From contig NZ_LT598653.1 in the NCBI RefSeq assembly GCF_900078365.1, positions 496,001 to 560,000 of the forward strand: a stretch of DNA of 64,000 bases. The letters run 5' to 3'. Position numbers and translations under genes: made by a program. Of this stretch, positions 41,623 to 49,551 are shown in pieces. Every line of letters starts with the position of its first letter. Position 1 is the stretch's first letter. The notes under the pieces were generated by a model, which worked only from the letters and a program-made list of their open reading frames with translations, did not search any database and was not told where the DNA came from. The stretch comes from an uncultured Sphingopyxis sp. (lineage in GTDB: Bacteria > Pseudomonadota > Alphaproteobacteria > Sphingomonadales > Sphingomonadaceae).

Positions 41623-42300
41623 GTGGCGAATTTCGATTCCGCGTGGTTTCTTTACGGGGCCTTGTTGCTCCTTCTCGCGACGAGCTTCGTCGTGCGCATC
41701 GACTATGCGCGGATCGGCCTTGCCGCCGCGGCGCTCGTCGCGCTGCCGCTGACGCTGTTTCGCGGGTCGGACCTTGGATACAGCCTGCTCGTGCTCGCGA
41801 TCCTCGCGGTCAATATCGGCATATTGGCGCGCCTGTGGCTGCGCGGAACGAAGGTGCGCTTTTCGGCCGAGGAAGAGGCGCTGCGCCGTGAGCATTTCAC
41901 CGGACTGGGGGCGGTGGCGGCGCGCGATCTGATCGACCAGGGGCACTGGATTTCGGCGAAGCGCGGCGAAGTGCTGATCCGCGAGAATCAGGCGGCGCCG
42001 AGCCTATTCTATCTGGCCGAGGGGCAGGCGTCGGTGCTGCGCGACGGGGCCGAGGTCGGGAAATTGTCGGGCGGCGCGCTGATCGGCGAAGCGACCGCGC
42101 TCGACGGCGCCCATGCGACGGGAACGGTAGTGCTCGGCAGCAACGCCCGGCTATGGTTCGTGCCCGCGGCGGCGCTGCGCGCCTATCTCGCCGCCAATCC
42201 GGCGATCGCGGGCGCGCTCCACGAGGGTTTCGCCCGTGCGCTCCGCGGCAAGCTCGCCAGCGCGAACACGCGCATCGCGGACCCGTCGCCGATTTCTTGA
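41623..42300 (+). CDS. Membrane protein with a cyclic-nucleotide-binding-like domain
   Basis: A 225-residue protein with GTG start at 41623. Three hydrophobic segments in the first ~75 residues (WFLYGALLLLLATSFVVRI; LAAAALVALPLTLF; YSLLVLAILAVNIGILARLW) are followed by a cyclic-nucleotide-binding beta-roll (EVLIRENQAAPSLFYLAEGQ, then GGALIGEATAL in the phosphate-binding position). There is no DNA-binding or kinase output. The layout recalls Popeye-type proteins. The nucleotide and partner are unknown. Confidence 0.78.
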   Translation: MANFDSAWFLYGALLLLLATSFVVRIDYARIGLAAAALVALPLTLFRGSDLGYSLLVLAILAVNIGILARLWLRGTKVRFSAEEEALRREHFTGLGAVAARDLIDQGHWISAKRGEVLIRENQAAPSLFYLAEGQASVLRDGAEVGKLSGGALIGEATALDGAHATGTVVLGSNARLWFVPAAALRAYLAANPAIAGALHEGFARALRGKLASANTRIADPSPIS

Positions 42301-42391
42301 GCGCGGCGCTCGAATCTTGTTGAGGTGCGTTGCGTCATCCCTACATGGTGCTTAAACGATCAATCGTATCGCCGAAGTAGTGAGGGGGTCC

Positions 42392-43156
42392 GTGTATAAA
42401 GTCAGTATCTTGGCAGTAGTTGGCGCTTCCGTGCTGGCCGTGCTTTCTAGCGCAGCGCAGGCGCAATCGCGTGCTTTGAATACCGTTTGGTTGATTCAGC
42501 CTGCTACAGAGACGCCTGGGGAACGCTCCGTCGGGTATGCTGAATGGGTACTCAAGCAAACCCTCCTGCCCGAAGGTTTGTTCCGCTTGGACGGTGATGC
42601 TGGTCCGGCGGGAGGCGCTTCGAAATTTACCGTGGGCACTCAGCTAATTGAGGTGAGGACCGAAGGCGCGATTGTAGCTTGTGATGCAATTGCCCGACGC
42701 CAAAAGTTGATCGGAGCGAGCCAATACTGTCTCGTGGATTATGATCGGGACGGAAAATTCGATGGGATGTTTGCCGTGGCAAATATTTCAAAGGGCGGTG
42801 GCATGCCAACCATCCAGGGGCAGTATCCCAAAAAAGCGAAGGCAATCGTTCCGGTGGCCTATTCTCGACTGGATCCGGCTGAACTTGCTACCCACTATTT
42901 TGTGGGAATCCGCAACGCAGGAAAGGCAGCCCTTTATGACCGGCAAAACTTCCAGATTTGCTACGGAAGCGAAAGCGCGACGGACTGTTTGACGGATTGG
43001 GATTATACTTCTGCGTCAGTCTTTCCCGCATCGATCGAACTTCTCGGTGCAAAGCTGACCGCTCTATCCCGCGAAGACGGAAAGGTGCGTGTGAGGATTG
43101 ACGCCACAATGCCGTCGCAGCCATTCGGCATCATTTCCTCTTACAAAATTCGGTGA
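42392..43156 (+). CDS. Orphan secreted protein, atypical base composition
   Basis: A 254-residue protein with an N-terminal signal peptide (YKVSILAVVGASVLAVLSSA, cut after AQA). I prefer GTG 42392, with GAGGGGG just before it, over GTG 42380. I recognise no domain. An FDGMFAVANISKGGG segment lies mid-protein, with a few cysteines (CDAIA, QYCLVDYDRDGKFD, QICYGSES) that could pair. The gene and its flanks are clearly less GC-rich than neighbours, which suggests recent acquisition. Confidence 0.65.
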   Translation: MYKVSILAVVGASVLAVLSSAAQAQSRALNTVWLIQPATETPGERSVGYAEWVLKQTLLPEGLFRLDGDAGPAGGASKFTVGTQLIEVRTEGAIVACDAIARRQKLIGASQYCLVDYDRDGKFDGMFAVANISKGGGMPTIQGQYPKKAKAIVPVAYSRLDPAELATHYFVGIRNAGKAALYDRQNFQICYGSESATDCLTDWDYTSASVFPASIELLGAKLTALSREDGKVRVRIDATMPSQPFGIISSYKIR

Positions 43157-43227
43157 AGGTCGAACGCCGGAGCGCAACGTCTTGTACGATTTGACCGGCG
43201 CAATGTGTTTTTGAGTTGGAGCGGTGA

Positions 43228-43578
43228 ATGTTGTTAACTGTATTTGGCATCCCTAACTGCGACACGGTGAAGAAGGCGCGGCGCTGGCTCGATGAGCGGG
43301 GTGTCGCCTATCGCTTTCACGATGTTCGCAAGGACGGGCTCGACGCGGCGCGGCTGCAGGGCTGGATCGACGCGGTGGGCTGGGAAAAGCTGCTCAACAA
43401 GGCGGGGACGACCTTTCGCAAGCTGCCCGAGGCGCAGAAGGAGGGGCTGGATGCCGCCGCGGCGAAGGCGTTGATGCTCGAGCAACCGGCGATGATCCGG
43501 CGCCCGGTTGTCGAAGCCGGCGGCGAGATCAGCGTCGGCTTTTCGGCCGCGGATTGGCAGGCGCGGTTTGCGGCATGA
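43228..43578 (+). CDS. ArsC/Spx-family thioredoxin-fold protein (YffB-like)
   Basis: A 116-residue protein. The opening FGIPNCDTVKKARRWLDERG has the single-cysteine ArsC-family active-site pattern. The later RRPVV stretch is the conserved basic loop. YffB-type members reduce glutathione or arsenate weakly and their true role is unclear. Its stop overlaps the start of the GlpQ-like gene (ATGA). Confidence 0.88.
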   Translation: MLLTVFGIPNCDTVKKARRWLDERGVAYRFHDVRKDGLDAARLQGWIDAVGWEKLLNKAGTTFRKLPEAQKEGLDAAAAKALMLEQPAMIRRPVVEAGGEISVGFSAADWQARFAA

Positions 43579-44651
43579 TCCGATCGGTCGTGGCCGCGGC
43601 GGTGCTGATGCTGTTCGCGGGCTGCACGGCTGACGCGGTGACCGCGCAGTCCACCCTCGACGGCCAGCCGCCGATCGTGATCGCGCATCGCGGCGCGTCG
43701 GGCGAGCGGCCCGAACATACGCTGGCGAGCTACCGGCTCGCGATCGAACAGGGCGCCGATTTCATCGAGCCCGACCTCGTGCTGACCAAGGACGGCATCC
43801 TCGTCGCGCGGCACGAGAATGAGATTTCGGAGACCACCGACGTCGCCGACCATCCCGAGTTCGCGGATCGCAAGACGGAAAAGCGGATCGACGGGCAGAC
43901 GGTCGCGGGCTGGTTCACCGAGGATTTCACGCTCGCCGAATTGAAGACGCTGCGCGCGCGCGAACGGCTGCCGAGGCTGCGCGGCACCGATTATGACGGC
44001 CGGTTCGAAATCCCGACCTTCGAGGAGATTTTGACGCTGCTCGCCGAGGTGAACCGGGGGCCGGGAAAGCCGATCGGGGTTTACCCGGAAACCAAGCATC
44101 CGAGTTATTTCGCCTCGATCGGCCTGCCGCACGAAGCGCCTTTGCTCGCGATGCTGGACCGCTTCGGCTATCGCGGCCGCACCGCGCCGGTGTTCATCCA
44201 GAGCTTCGAGGTCGGCAATCTGATTGATCTGCGTGCTAAGAGCGACCTGCCGCTGATCCAGCTGATGGACGCGGGCGGCGGGCCCGCCGACCGGCCGGGC
44301 ACCAGCTATGCCGCCATGGCGTCGCCGTCGGGGCTCAAGATGATCGCCGGCTATGCCGACGGCATCGGGCCGAACAAGGCGATGGTGATCCCGCGTGCCA
44401 CGCTCGGCCGGCTCGGCAAGCCGACCGCACTGGTGCGCGACGCCCACGCCGCGGGGCTCAAAGTGCATGTCTGGACGTTCCGCCGCGAGAATTACTTTCT
44501 GCCGCTCGGCGACAAGGCTAGTATCAATCCCGCGGGGCATGGCGATCTGGCGGGCGAGATCGACGCCTATCTCGCCGCCGGCATCGACGGCTTGTTCAGC
44601 GACAACCCGCGCGAGGCGGTGCCCACGGTTAAAAAAGGAGTTTCGCGATGA
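43575..44651 (+). CDS. glpQ: Glycerophosphodiester phosphodiesterase, lipoprotein
   Basis: A 358-residue periplasmic-type phosphodiesterase that releases glycerol 3-phosphate from glycerophosphodiesters. The catalytic N-terminus reads IAHRGASGERPEHT (near residue 36), then FIEPDLVLTKDG, and GVYPETKHP near 174 is also characteristic. The lipobox LFAGC predicts acylation at Cys16. It overlaps the ArsC-like stop by four bases and the aldo-keto reductase start by four, so the three genes form an operon. Confidence 0.9.
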   Translation: MIRSVVAAAVLMLFAGCTADAVTAQSTLDGQPPIVIAHRGASGERPEHTLASYRLAIEQGADFIEPDLVLTKDGILVARHENEISETTDVADHPEFADRKTEKRIDGQTVAGWFTEDFTLAELKTLRARERLPRLRGTDYDGRFEIPTFEEILTLLAEVNRGPGKPIGVYPETKHPSYFASIGLPHEAPLLAMLDRFGYRGRTAPVFIQSFEVGNLIDLRAKSDLPLIQLMDAGGGPADRPGTSYAAMASPSGLKMIAGYADGIGPNKAMVIPRATLGRLGKPTALVRDAHAAGLKVHVWTFRRENYFLPLGDKASINPAGHGDLAGEIDAYLAAGIDGLFSDNPREAVPTVKKGVSR

Positions 44652-45577
44652 CCGAACGCGCGCTGGGCCAGAGCGGCCTGTCGGTTCGTCCTTTCGTGCT
44701 TGGCGGCAACGTCTTTGGCATGACGGCCGACAAGGCCGCGAGCTTCGCCGTTCTCGACCGCTTCGTGGAACGCGGCGGCGGGATGATCGACACCGCCGAC
44801 GTCTATTCGGCGTGGGTTCCGGGGCACAAGGGCGGCGAGTCCGAAAGCATGATGGGCGCGTGGCTGAAGCAAAGCGGCGCGCGCGACAAGATCCTGATCG
44901 CGACCAAGGTCGGCATGATGCCCGGTGGCCTGAAGCCCGATCGCATCCGCGAGGCCGTGCAGGGCTCGCTCGACCGGCTCGGCACCGATGTCATCGACCT
45001 TTATTTTGCGCACAAGGACGATCCCGACGTGCCGCTGGACGAGGTGCTCGGCGCCTTTGCCGAGCTGGTCGATGCGGGAATCGTGCGCGCGATCGGCGCG
45101 TCCAACTATTCGGCGGAGCGGTTGGCGGAGTCGCTGCGGGTGGCGGACGAAAAGGGCCTGCCGCGTTTCACCGCGATGCAGCCCGAACTCAACCTGCTCG
45201 ACCGCGACCAGTATGAAGGCGCGCTGCAGGAGCTGTGCATCGCCGAAGGGCTGGGCGTCGTCACCTATTTCAGCCTCGCCTCGGGCTATCTCTCGGGCAA
45301 ATATCGGGAGGGCGGCGATCTCGGGAAGAGCCCGCGCGGGGCGCGGGTCAAACCCTATCTCGAAGGCCGGGGACCGGCGGTGCTGGCCGTCATGGACGCG
45401 ATCGCCGCGGAAACGGGCGCGACCTTGTCGCAGATCGCGCTCGCCTGGGTCGCGGCACAGCCGGGCGTGACGGCGCCGATCGCGAGCGCGACGACGGTGG
45501 CGCAGCTCGATGAACTGCTCGGTAGCCTTGATCTCCGGCTCAGCGACGAGCAACTCGCGGCCCTCGGCGCGGCCTAA
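44648..45577 (+). CDS. Aldo/keto reductase
   Basis: A 309-residue NADPH-dependent oxidoreductase. The catalytic tetrad is readable: D in DTADVY, Y in the same loop, K in IATKVG, and H in LYFAHKDDP. The C-terminal cofactor site lies in VTAPIASATTVAQLDE. The substrate is unknown. The start overlaps the end of the GlpQ gene. RBS-like AAAAAGGAGTTTCGCG precedes ATG 44648. Confidence 0.93.
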   Translation: MTERALGQSGLSVRPFVLGGNVFGMTADKAASFAVLDRFVERGGGMIDTADVYSAWVPGHKGGESESMMGAWLKQSGARDKILIATKVGMMPGGLKPDRIREAVQGSLDRLGTDVIDLYFAHKDDPDVPLDEVLGAFAELVDAGIVRAIGASNYSAERLAESLRVADEKGLPRFTAMQPELNLLDRDQYEGALQELCIAEGLGVVTYFSLASGYLSGKYREGGDLGKSPRGARVKPYLEGRGPAVLAVMDAIAAETGATLSQIALAWVAAQPGVTAPIASATTVAQLDELLGSLDLRLSDEQLAALGAA

Positions 45578-45635
45578 GACCGGGCCGGCGTCACCGGGGA
45601 GGGACGCCGGCCCGGGCCCGCGCGGCCGCGCTGTC

Positions 45636-45857
45636 TCAATTGCCCTCGTCATTCCACTGGAACACGGCTTCGAGCGGCTTGCCGAAGACGTGCGCGATGC
45701 GGAAGGCGACTTCGAGCGACGGCGAATATTTGCCCTGCTCGATCGCGGCGATCGTCTGCCGCGTCACGCCGACGCGGTCGCCGAGCTCGCCCTGCGTCAT
45801 TTCGCCGGCGAGAAAGCGCAGCGTGCGGATGTCGTTGGTGAAGGGCGGCCTAGCCAT
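45636..45857 (-). CDS. Small XRE-type HTH regulator
   Basis: A 73-residue protein with a complete helix-turn-helix (MTQGELGDRVGVTRQTIAAI, near residue 20) and the IEQGKYSPSLEVAFRIAHVF continuation. This is the small YozG/XRE type that often regulates an adjacent small membrane-protein gene. Its start overlaps the stop of the upstream membrane protein by eight bases, so they share a transcript. Confidence 0.9.
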   Translation of the reverse strand: MARPPFTNDIRTLRFLAGEMTQGELGDRVGVTRQTIAAIEQGKYSPSLEVAFRIAHVFGKPLEAVFQWNDEGN

Positions 45858-46275
45858 GCCAGCCTCTCCGGTAGCTCGAAAGGACGACGGCGCTGTTCAC
45901 GAGCTCGGCGACCACGATTGCGAACAATCCGGTGTTCGCCAGTTCGACCCCGCCGCTGGTGAAGGGCATCACCACCCCGACGAGGATCATACCCGCGAGC
46001 AGCAGGTAATAGGCCGCAGCGGCGCCGCGGCGGCGGATCGCGCGATCGCGTTCGTCGGCACGCGCGCGTTCCGATTTCGGCGACCGCAGCGCGAGAATGA
46101 CCGTGCCGGCAATCACGACGATCGCCTGCGTCGCGGCGATCGACCCGAACAGCCACAGCATCGGGAACAGTTCGCGCCCGGCGGGATGCCCGGCGAGGAT
46201 GAAACCGAAATAGAGGCTATAGGCGACGATCATGCTGACGAGGGTCAGCCAGGCTGTTTTTTCGCGGAAGGTCAT
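45850..46275 (-). CDS. Four-helix membrane protein, partner of the XRE regulator
   Basis: A 141-residue protein with four hydrophobic segments (WLTLVSMIVAYSLYFGFILA; AATQAIVVIAGTVILAL; YYLLLAGMILVGVVMPF; LFAIVVAELVNSAVVL) and a charged middle loop (ERARADERDRAIRRRG). It resembles DUF2178-like proteins seen next to XRE regulators. I chose ATG 46275 because GGAG lies eight bases upstream; ATG 46293 has none. Function unknown. Confidence 0.72.
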   Translation of the reverse strand: MTFREKTAWLTLVSMIVAYSLYFGFILAGHPAGRELFPMLWLFGSIAATQAIVVIAGTVILALRSPKSERARADERDRAIRRRGAAAAYYLLLAGMILVGVVMPFTSGGVELANTGLFAIVVAELVNSAVVLSSYRRGWHG

Positions 46276-46401
46276 GTCCGGGCTCCATGTCATATGATTC
46301 GAACTTTATGTCTAATATTTTTAACACCGAGTCAATGAGAGATAACATGGCGGGTCTTTGCCGCTTTCGCGTTCCCGCTTTAGCCGCTAAGTCCCCGCGC
46401 C

Positions 46402-47265
46402 ATGTCCACGCTCCCAAAAACGCTCACCCTCGACACCTCGACGAGCCGCGCCAACCCGACGCCGCAGCCGATGAAGCGCCTGACGGTGCCGCGCATCCGC
46501 CAGCGCAAGGGCGGCGAGCCGCTCGTGATGCTGACCGCCTATACGGTGCGGATGGCGCAGCTGCTCGACCCGCATTGCGACATGCTGCTCGTCGGCGATT
46601 CGCTCGCGCAGGTGATCTATGGCCTGCCGCACACGGTCGGCGTGACGATGGACATGATGGCGCTGCACGGCGCGGCCGTGGTGCGCGGCAGCTATCATGC
46701 CGCGGTGATCGTCGACATGCCCTTCGGCAGCTATGAAGGGAGCCCGCAGCAGGCGTTCGACAATGCCGCACGGCTGCTGAAGGAAACGGGCGCCGCGGCG
46801 GTGAAGGTCGAGGGCGGCAAGGTGCTCGCCCCAACGATCGAATTCCTGACCCAGCGCGGCATTCCGGTGATGGGCCATGTCGGGCTGACGCCGCAGGCCG
46901 TGAACATCCTCGGGGGCTATGGCGTGCGCGGCAAGAGCGAGGAAGAGGCGCGTTCGATCGTCGAGGACGCCGTCGCCGTCGCGCAGGCCGGCGCCTTTTC
47001 GATCGTCATCGAGGGCGTGCTCGAATCGATCGCGATCGAGATCACGAACAAGGTCGCGTGCCCGACGATCGGCATCGGCGCTTCGGCACAGTGCGACGGC
47101 CAGGTGCTCGTCACCGACGACATGCTCGGCATGTTCGAACGTGTCCCGAAATTCGTGAAACGCTATCAGGACATGGCGGGCGTCGTCAGCGACGCGGTGA
47201 AACATTATGCCGACGAAGTCAGGTCCCGTTCATTCCCCACCGAGGATCAGACCTACGCCGGCTGA
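46402..47265 (+). CDS. panB: 3-methyl-2-oxobutanoate hydroxymethyltransferase
   Basis: A 287-residue TIM-barrel enzyme that makes ketopantoate from alpha-ketoisovalerate and methylene-tetrahydrofolate in pantothenate synthesis. Family motifs are LTAYTVRMAQLLD near residue 44, LLVGDSLAQVIYG near 60 (metal ligand Asp), VKVEGG near 133, PVMGHVGLTPQ near 154 and IGIGASAQCDGQVLVTDDML near 212. The length is typical. Confidence 0.96.
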   Translation: MSTLPKTLTLDTSTSRANPTPQPMKRLTVPRIRQRKGGEPLVMLTAYTVRMAQLLDPHCDMLLVGDSLAQVIYGLPHTVGVTMDMMALHGAAVVRGSYHAAVIVDMPFGSYEGSPQQAFDNAARLLKETGAAAVKVEGGKVLAPTIEFLTQRGIPVMGHVGLTPQAVNILGGYGVRGKSEEEARSIVEDAVAVAQAGAFSIVIEGVLESIAIEITNKVACPTIGIGASAQCDGQVLVTDDMLGMFERVPKFVKRYQDMAGVVSDAVKHYADEVRSRSFPTEDQTYAG

Positions 47266-47378
47266 TGGCGCTGGCTGCGCGCGGGCGATGACCCAAAGTG
47301 AAACGCTTGGCCTTTCCCCGTGCCGTCGCTAAGGAAGCGGGCCGGCCCCGCGCCGCTATCGAGTTTATGGAGGATTGA

Positions 47379-48152
47379 TTGGCCCTGAGCCCGACGAATG
47401 ACGCCGCGCTGTTGCAGGAAGTCGACGAAGCCGTCCGCAAGGACCGGCTCGACACGATCATGCAGCGTTACGGCCGGTGGATCATCGGCGGCGTCCTCGC
47501 CGCGCTGCTGGCGTTCGGCGGCTATCTCTTCTGGGATCACCGGCAGGATGTCGCGCGCGGCGAGCAGGCCGAGGAACTGATCGCGGCGTTCGAAAAGCTC
47601 GGCACCAATCAGCCGCGCGCCGCGACCACCGAATTGCAGAAGATCGCGGCGGAGGGCGAGCCCGCCTATCGCGCGGTGGCGCAGATGCAGGAAGCGAACA
47701 TCAAGGCGCAGGCCGGCGACCTCAAGGCGGCCGCCGCGCTGATGGCGAAGGTCGCCGCGGACACGAAGCTCGATCAGGCGCTGCGCGACCTCGCGCTGAT
47801 CCGCCAGACCGCCTTTGAATATGACACGCTGAAGCCCGAGACGGTGATCGCGCGAATGAAGCCGATGGTCGATGCGAAGGACCCGGCGTCGAGCTGGTTC
47901 GCGAGCGCCGCCGAGCTGTCGGCGACGGCGCATTATCAGCTCGGCCAGTTCGATCAGGCCGGCGCGCTCTATGGCCGCATCGCCAAATTGCCCGGCGTGA
48001 CGCGGTCGCTGCAATCGCGTTCGGTGCAGATGGCCGGCATGCTCGGCGTCGATGCGGTCACCGACCGGGCGGCGGAAAGCGCCGCCGCCGAAAAGAAAGG
48101 CAATGCCGCGCCCAAGGCGGCGGCAGCCGCCAAGACTGAGGAAGCCAATTAA
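47379..48152 (+). CDS. YfgM-like TPR ancillary SecYEG/BAM protein
   Basis: A 257-residue inner-membrane-anchored protein. A TTG start at 47379 follows ATGGAGGATTGA. One membrane helix (WIIGGVLAALLAFGGYLFW, near residue 34) is followed by TPR-like helices and an Ala/Lys-rich tail. YfgM proteins act as periplasmic chaperone adaptors near SecYEG. The gene order yfgM-bamB-der matches E. coli and supports the call. Confidence 0.88.
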   Translation: MALSPTNDAALLQEVDEAVRKDRLDTIMQRYGRWIIGGVLAALLAFGGYLFWDHRQDVARGEQAEELIAAFEKLGTNQPRAATTELQKIAAEGEPAYRAVAQMQEANIKAQAGDLKAAAALMAKVAADTKLDQALRDLALIRQTAFEYDTLKPETVIARMKPMVDAKDPASSWFASAAELSATAHYQLGQFDQAGALYGRIAKLPGVTRSLQSRSVQMAGMLGVDAVTDRAAESAAAEKKGNAAPKAAAAAKTEEAN

Positions 48153-48153
48153 T

Positions 48154-49503
48154 ATGCGGCGAGATATTATGCGCAGCGCGCGGTACGGACTCTATGCGGC
48201 GCTGCTGGCGCTGCCGCTTGCGGGATGCGGCGTGTTCAAGGGCGACGGTCCGCCAAAGACCCCGACGATCGGCGAGCGCGTGTCGATCCTGTCGAACGAC
48301 AACAGCATCAAGGTCGACCCGGCCACCGCCGCGATCGCGGTCGTGCTGCCCGAGCCGGCGGTGAATGCGGCCTGGGCGCAGTCGGGCGGCAACGCATCGA
48401 AATCGATGGGGCATCCGGCGCTGGGCGCGACGCGCGCGAAGCTGTGGGAAGCGAGCGTCGCGGGCAGCACCAACAAGCAGCGCCTCGCCTCTTCGCCGGT
48501 GATCGCCGACAACCGGCTGTTCGTCGTCGATACCGATGCCGTCGTGTCGGCCTTCGCCGCCGATACCGGCGCGAAGCTGTGGAGCGTGGCGATCGGCAGC
48601 ACGGGCAAGGATTTCAAGGACTCTCTGTTCGGCGGCGGTGCGGCGGTCGATGGCAATGTCGTCTATGCGACGAGCGGCGTCGGCGACGTCGCGGCGCTCA
48701 ACGCTGCCGACGGCTCGGTGATCTGGAAGGTGAAGCCGACCGGACCGCTGCGCGGCGCACCGACGATCGCCTTCGGCGGCGTCTATGTGATCAGCCAGGA
48801 CAACCAGATTTACGCGCTCAACGCCGCCAACGGCGCGGTGCAGTGGCAGGCGACGGCGTCGACTGAGGCCGGCAGCGTGTTCGGCGCGGCGTCGCCCGCG
48901 GCGGGGCAGGGGACGATCGTCGCCGGCTTCTCGTCGGGCGAGGTGCAGGCCTATCGTTACGAGAATGGCCGCGACCTGTGGGAAGACGCGCTCGCGCGCA
49001 CGTCGATGGCGCTGTCGGTGTCGACGCTCACCGACGTCGATGCCGATCCGGTCATCGACCGCGGCCATGTCTTCGCGCTCGGCCAGGGCGGCCGCATGGC
49101 GAGCTATGAACTCGTCACCGGCCAGCGCAGCTGGGAAATCTCGATTGCCGGCATCTCGACCCCCTATGTCGTGGGCGAGTGGGTCTATGCGATGACCGAC
49201 GACGGCAAGCTGCTGTGCGTCGCGCGTGGCAGCGGCAAGGTGCGCTGGATCCAGCAGCTCGCGCGCTTCCGCGTCGAGACCGAAAAGAAGAAGAAGGACC
49301 CGATCCGCTGGACCGGGCCGATTCTCGCGGGTGGCCGGCTGATCGCGGTCAACAGTGAAGGGACGCTGGCCGAATATTCGCCCGCCGACGGGTCGCTGCT
49401 CGGCTCGACCGAGTTCAAATCGTCGCTGTCGCAGCCGCCGGTCGTCGCGAACAATATCTTGTACGTCCTCGCGGACGATGGGACGATCACGGCCTGGCGC
49501 TGA
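48154..49503 (+). CDS. bamB: Outer membrane assembly lipoprotein BamB
   Basis: A 449-residue lipoprotein with lipobox LPLAGC (Cys near residue 26). Eight beta-propeller blades with PQQ-like repeats follow; examples are TDAVVSAFAADTGAKLW, GDVAALNAADGSVIWKV, NQIYALNAANGAVQWQA and GKLLCVARGSGKVRW. BamB binds BamA in the complex that folds outer-membrane proteins. I chose ATG 48154, with GAGGAAG upstream; ATG 48169 is possible. It starts one base after the YfgM stop. Confidence 0.95.
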   Translation: MRRDIMRSARYGLYAALLALPLAGCGVFKGDGPPKTPTIGERVSILSNDNSIKVDPATAAIAVVLPEPAVNAAWAQSGGNASKSMGHPALGATRAKLWEASVAGSTNKQRLASSPVIADNRLFVVDTDAVVSAFAADTGAKLWSVAIGSTGKDFKDSLFGGGAAVDGNVVYATSGVGDVAALNAADGSVIWKVKPTGPLRGAPTIAFGGVYVISQDNQIYALNAANGAVQWQATASTEAGSVFGAASPAAGQGTIVAGFSSGEVQAYRYENGRDLWEDALARTSMALSVSTLTDVDADPVIDRGHVFALGQGGRMASYELVTGQRSWEISIAGISTPYVVGEWVYAMTDDGKLLCVARGSGKVRWIQQLARFRVETEKKKKDPIRWTGPILAGGRLIAVNSEGTLAEYSPADGSLLGSTEFKSSLSQPPVVANNILYVLADDGTITAWR

Positions 49504-49551
49504 TGCGGCGTCCGGGCCGGGGCGGCCCGGCTGAACACAGGGAATGAACTG

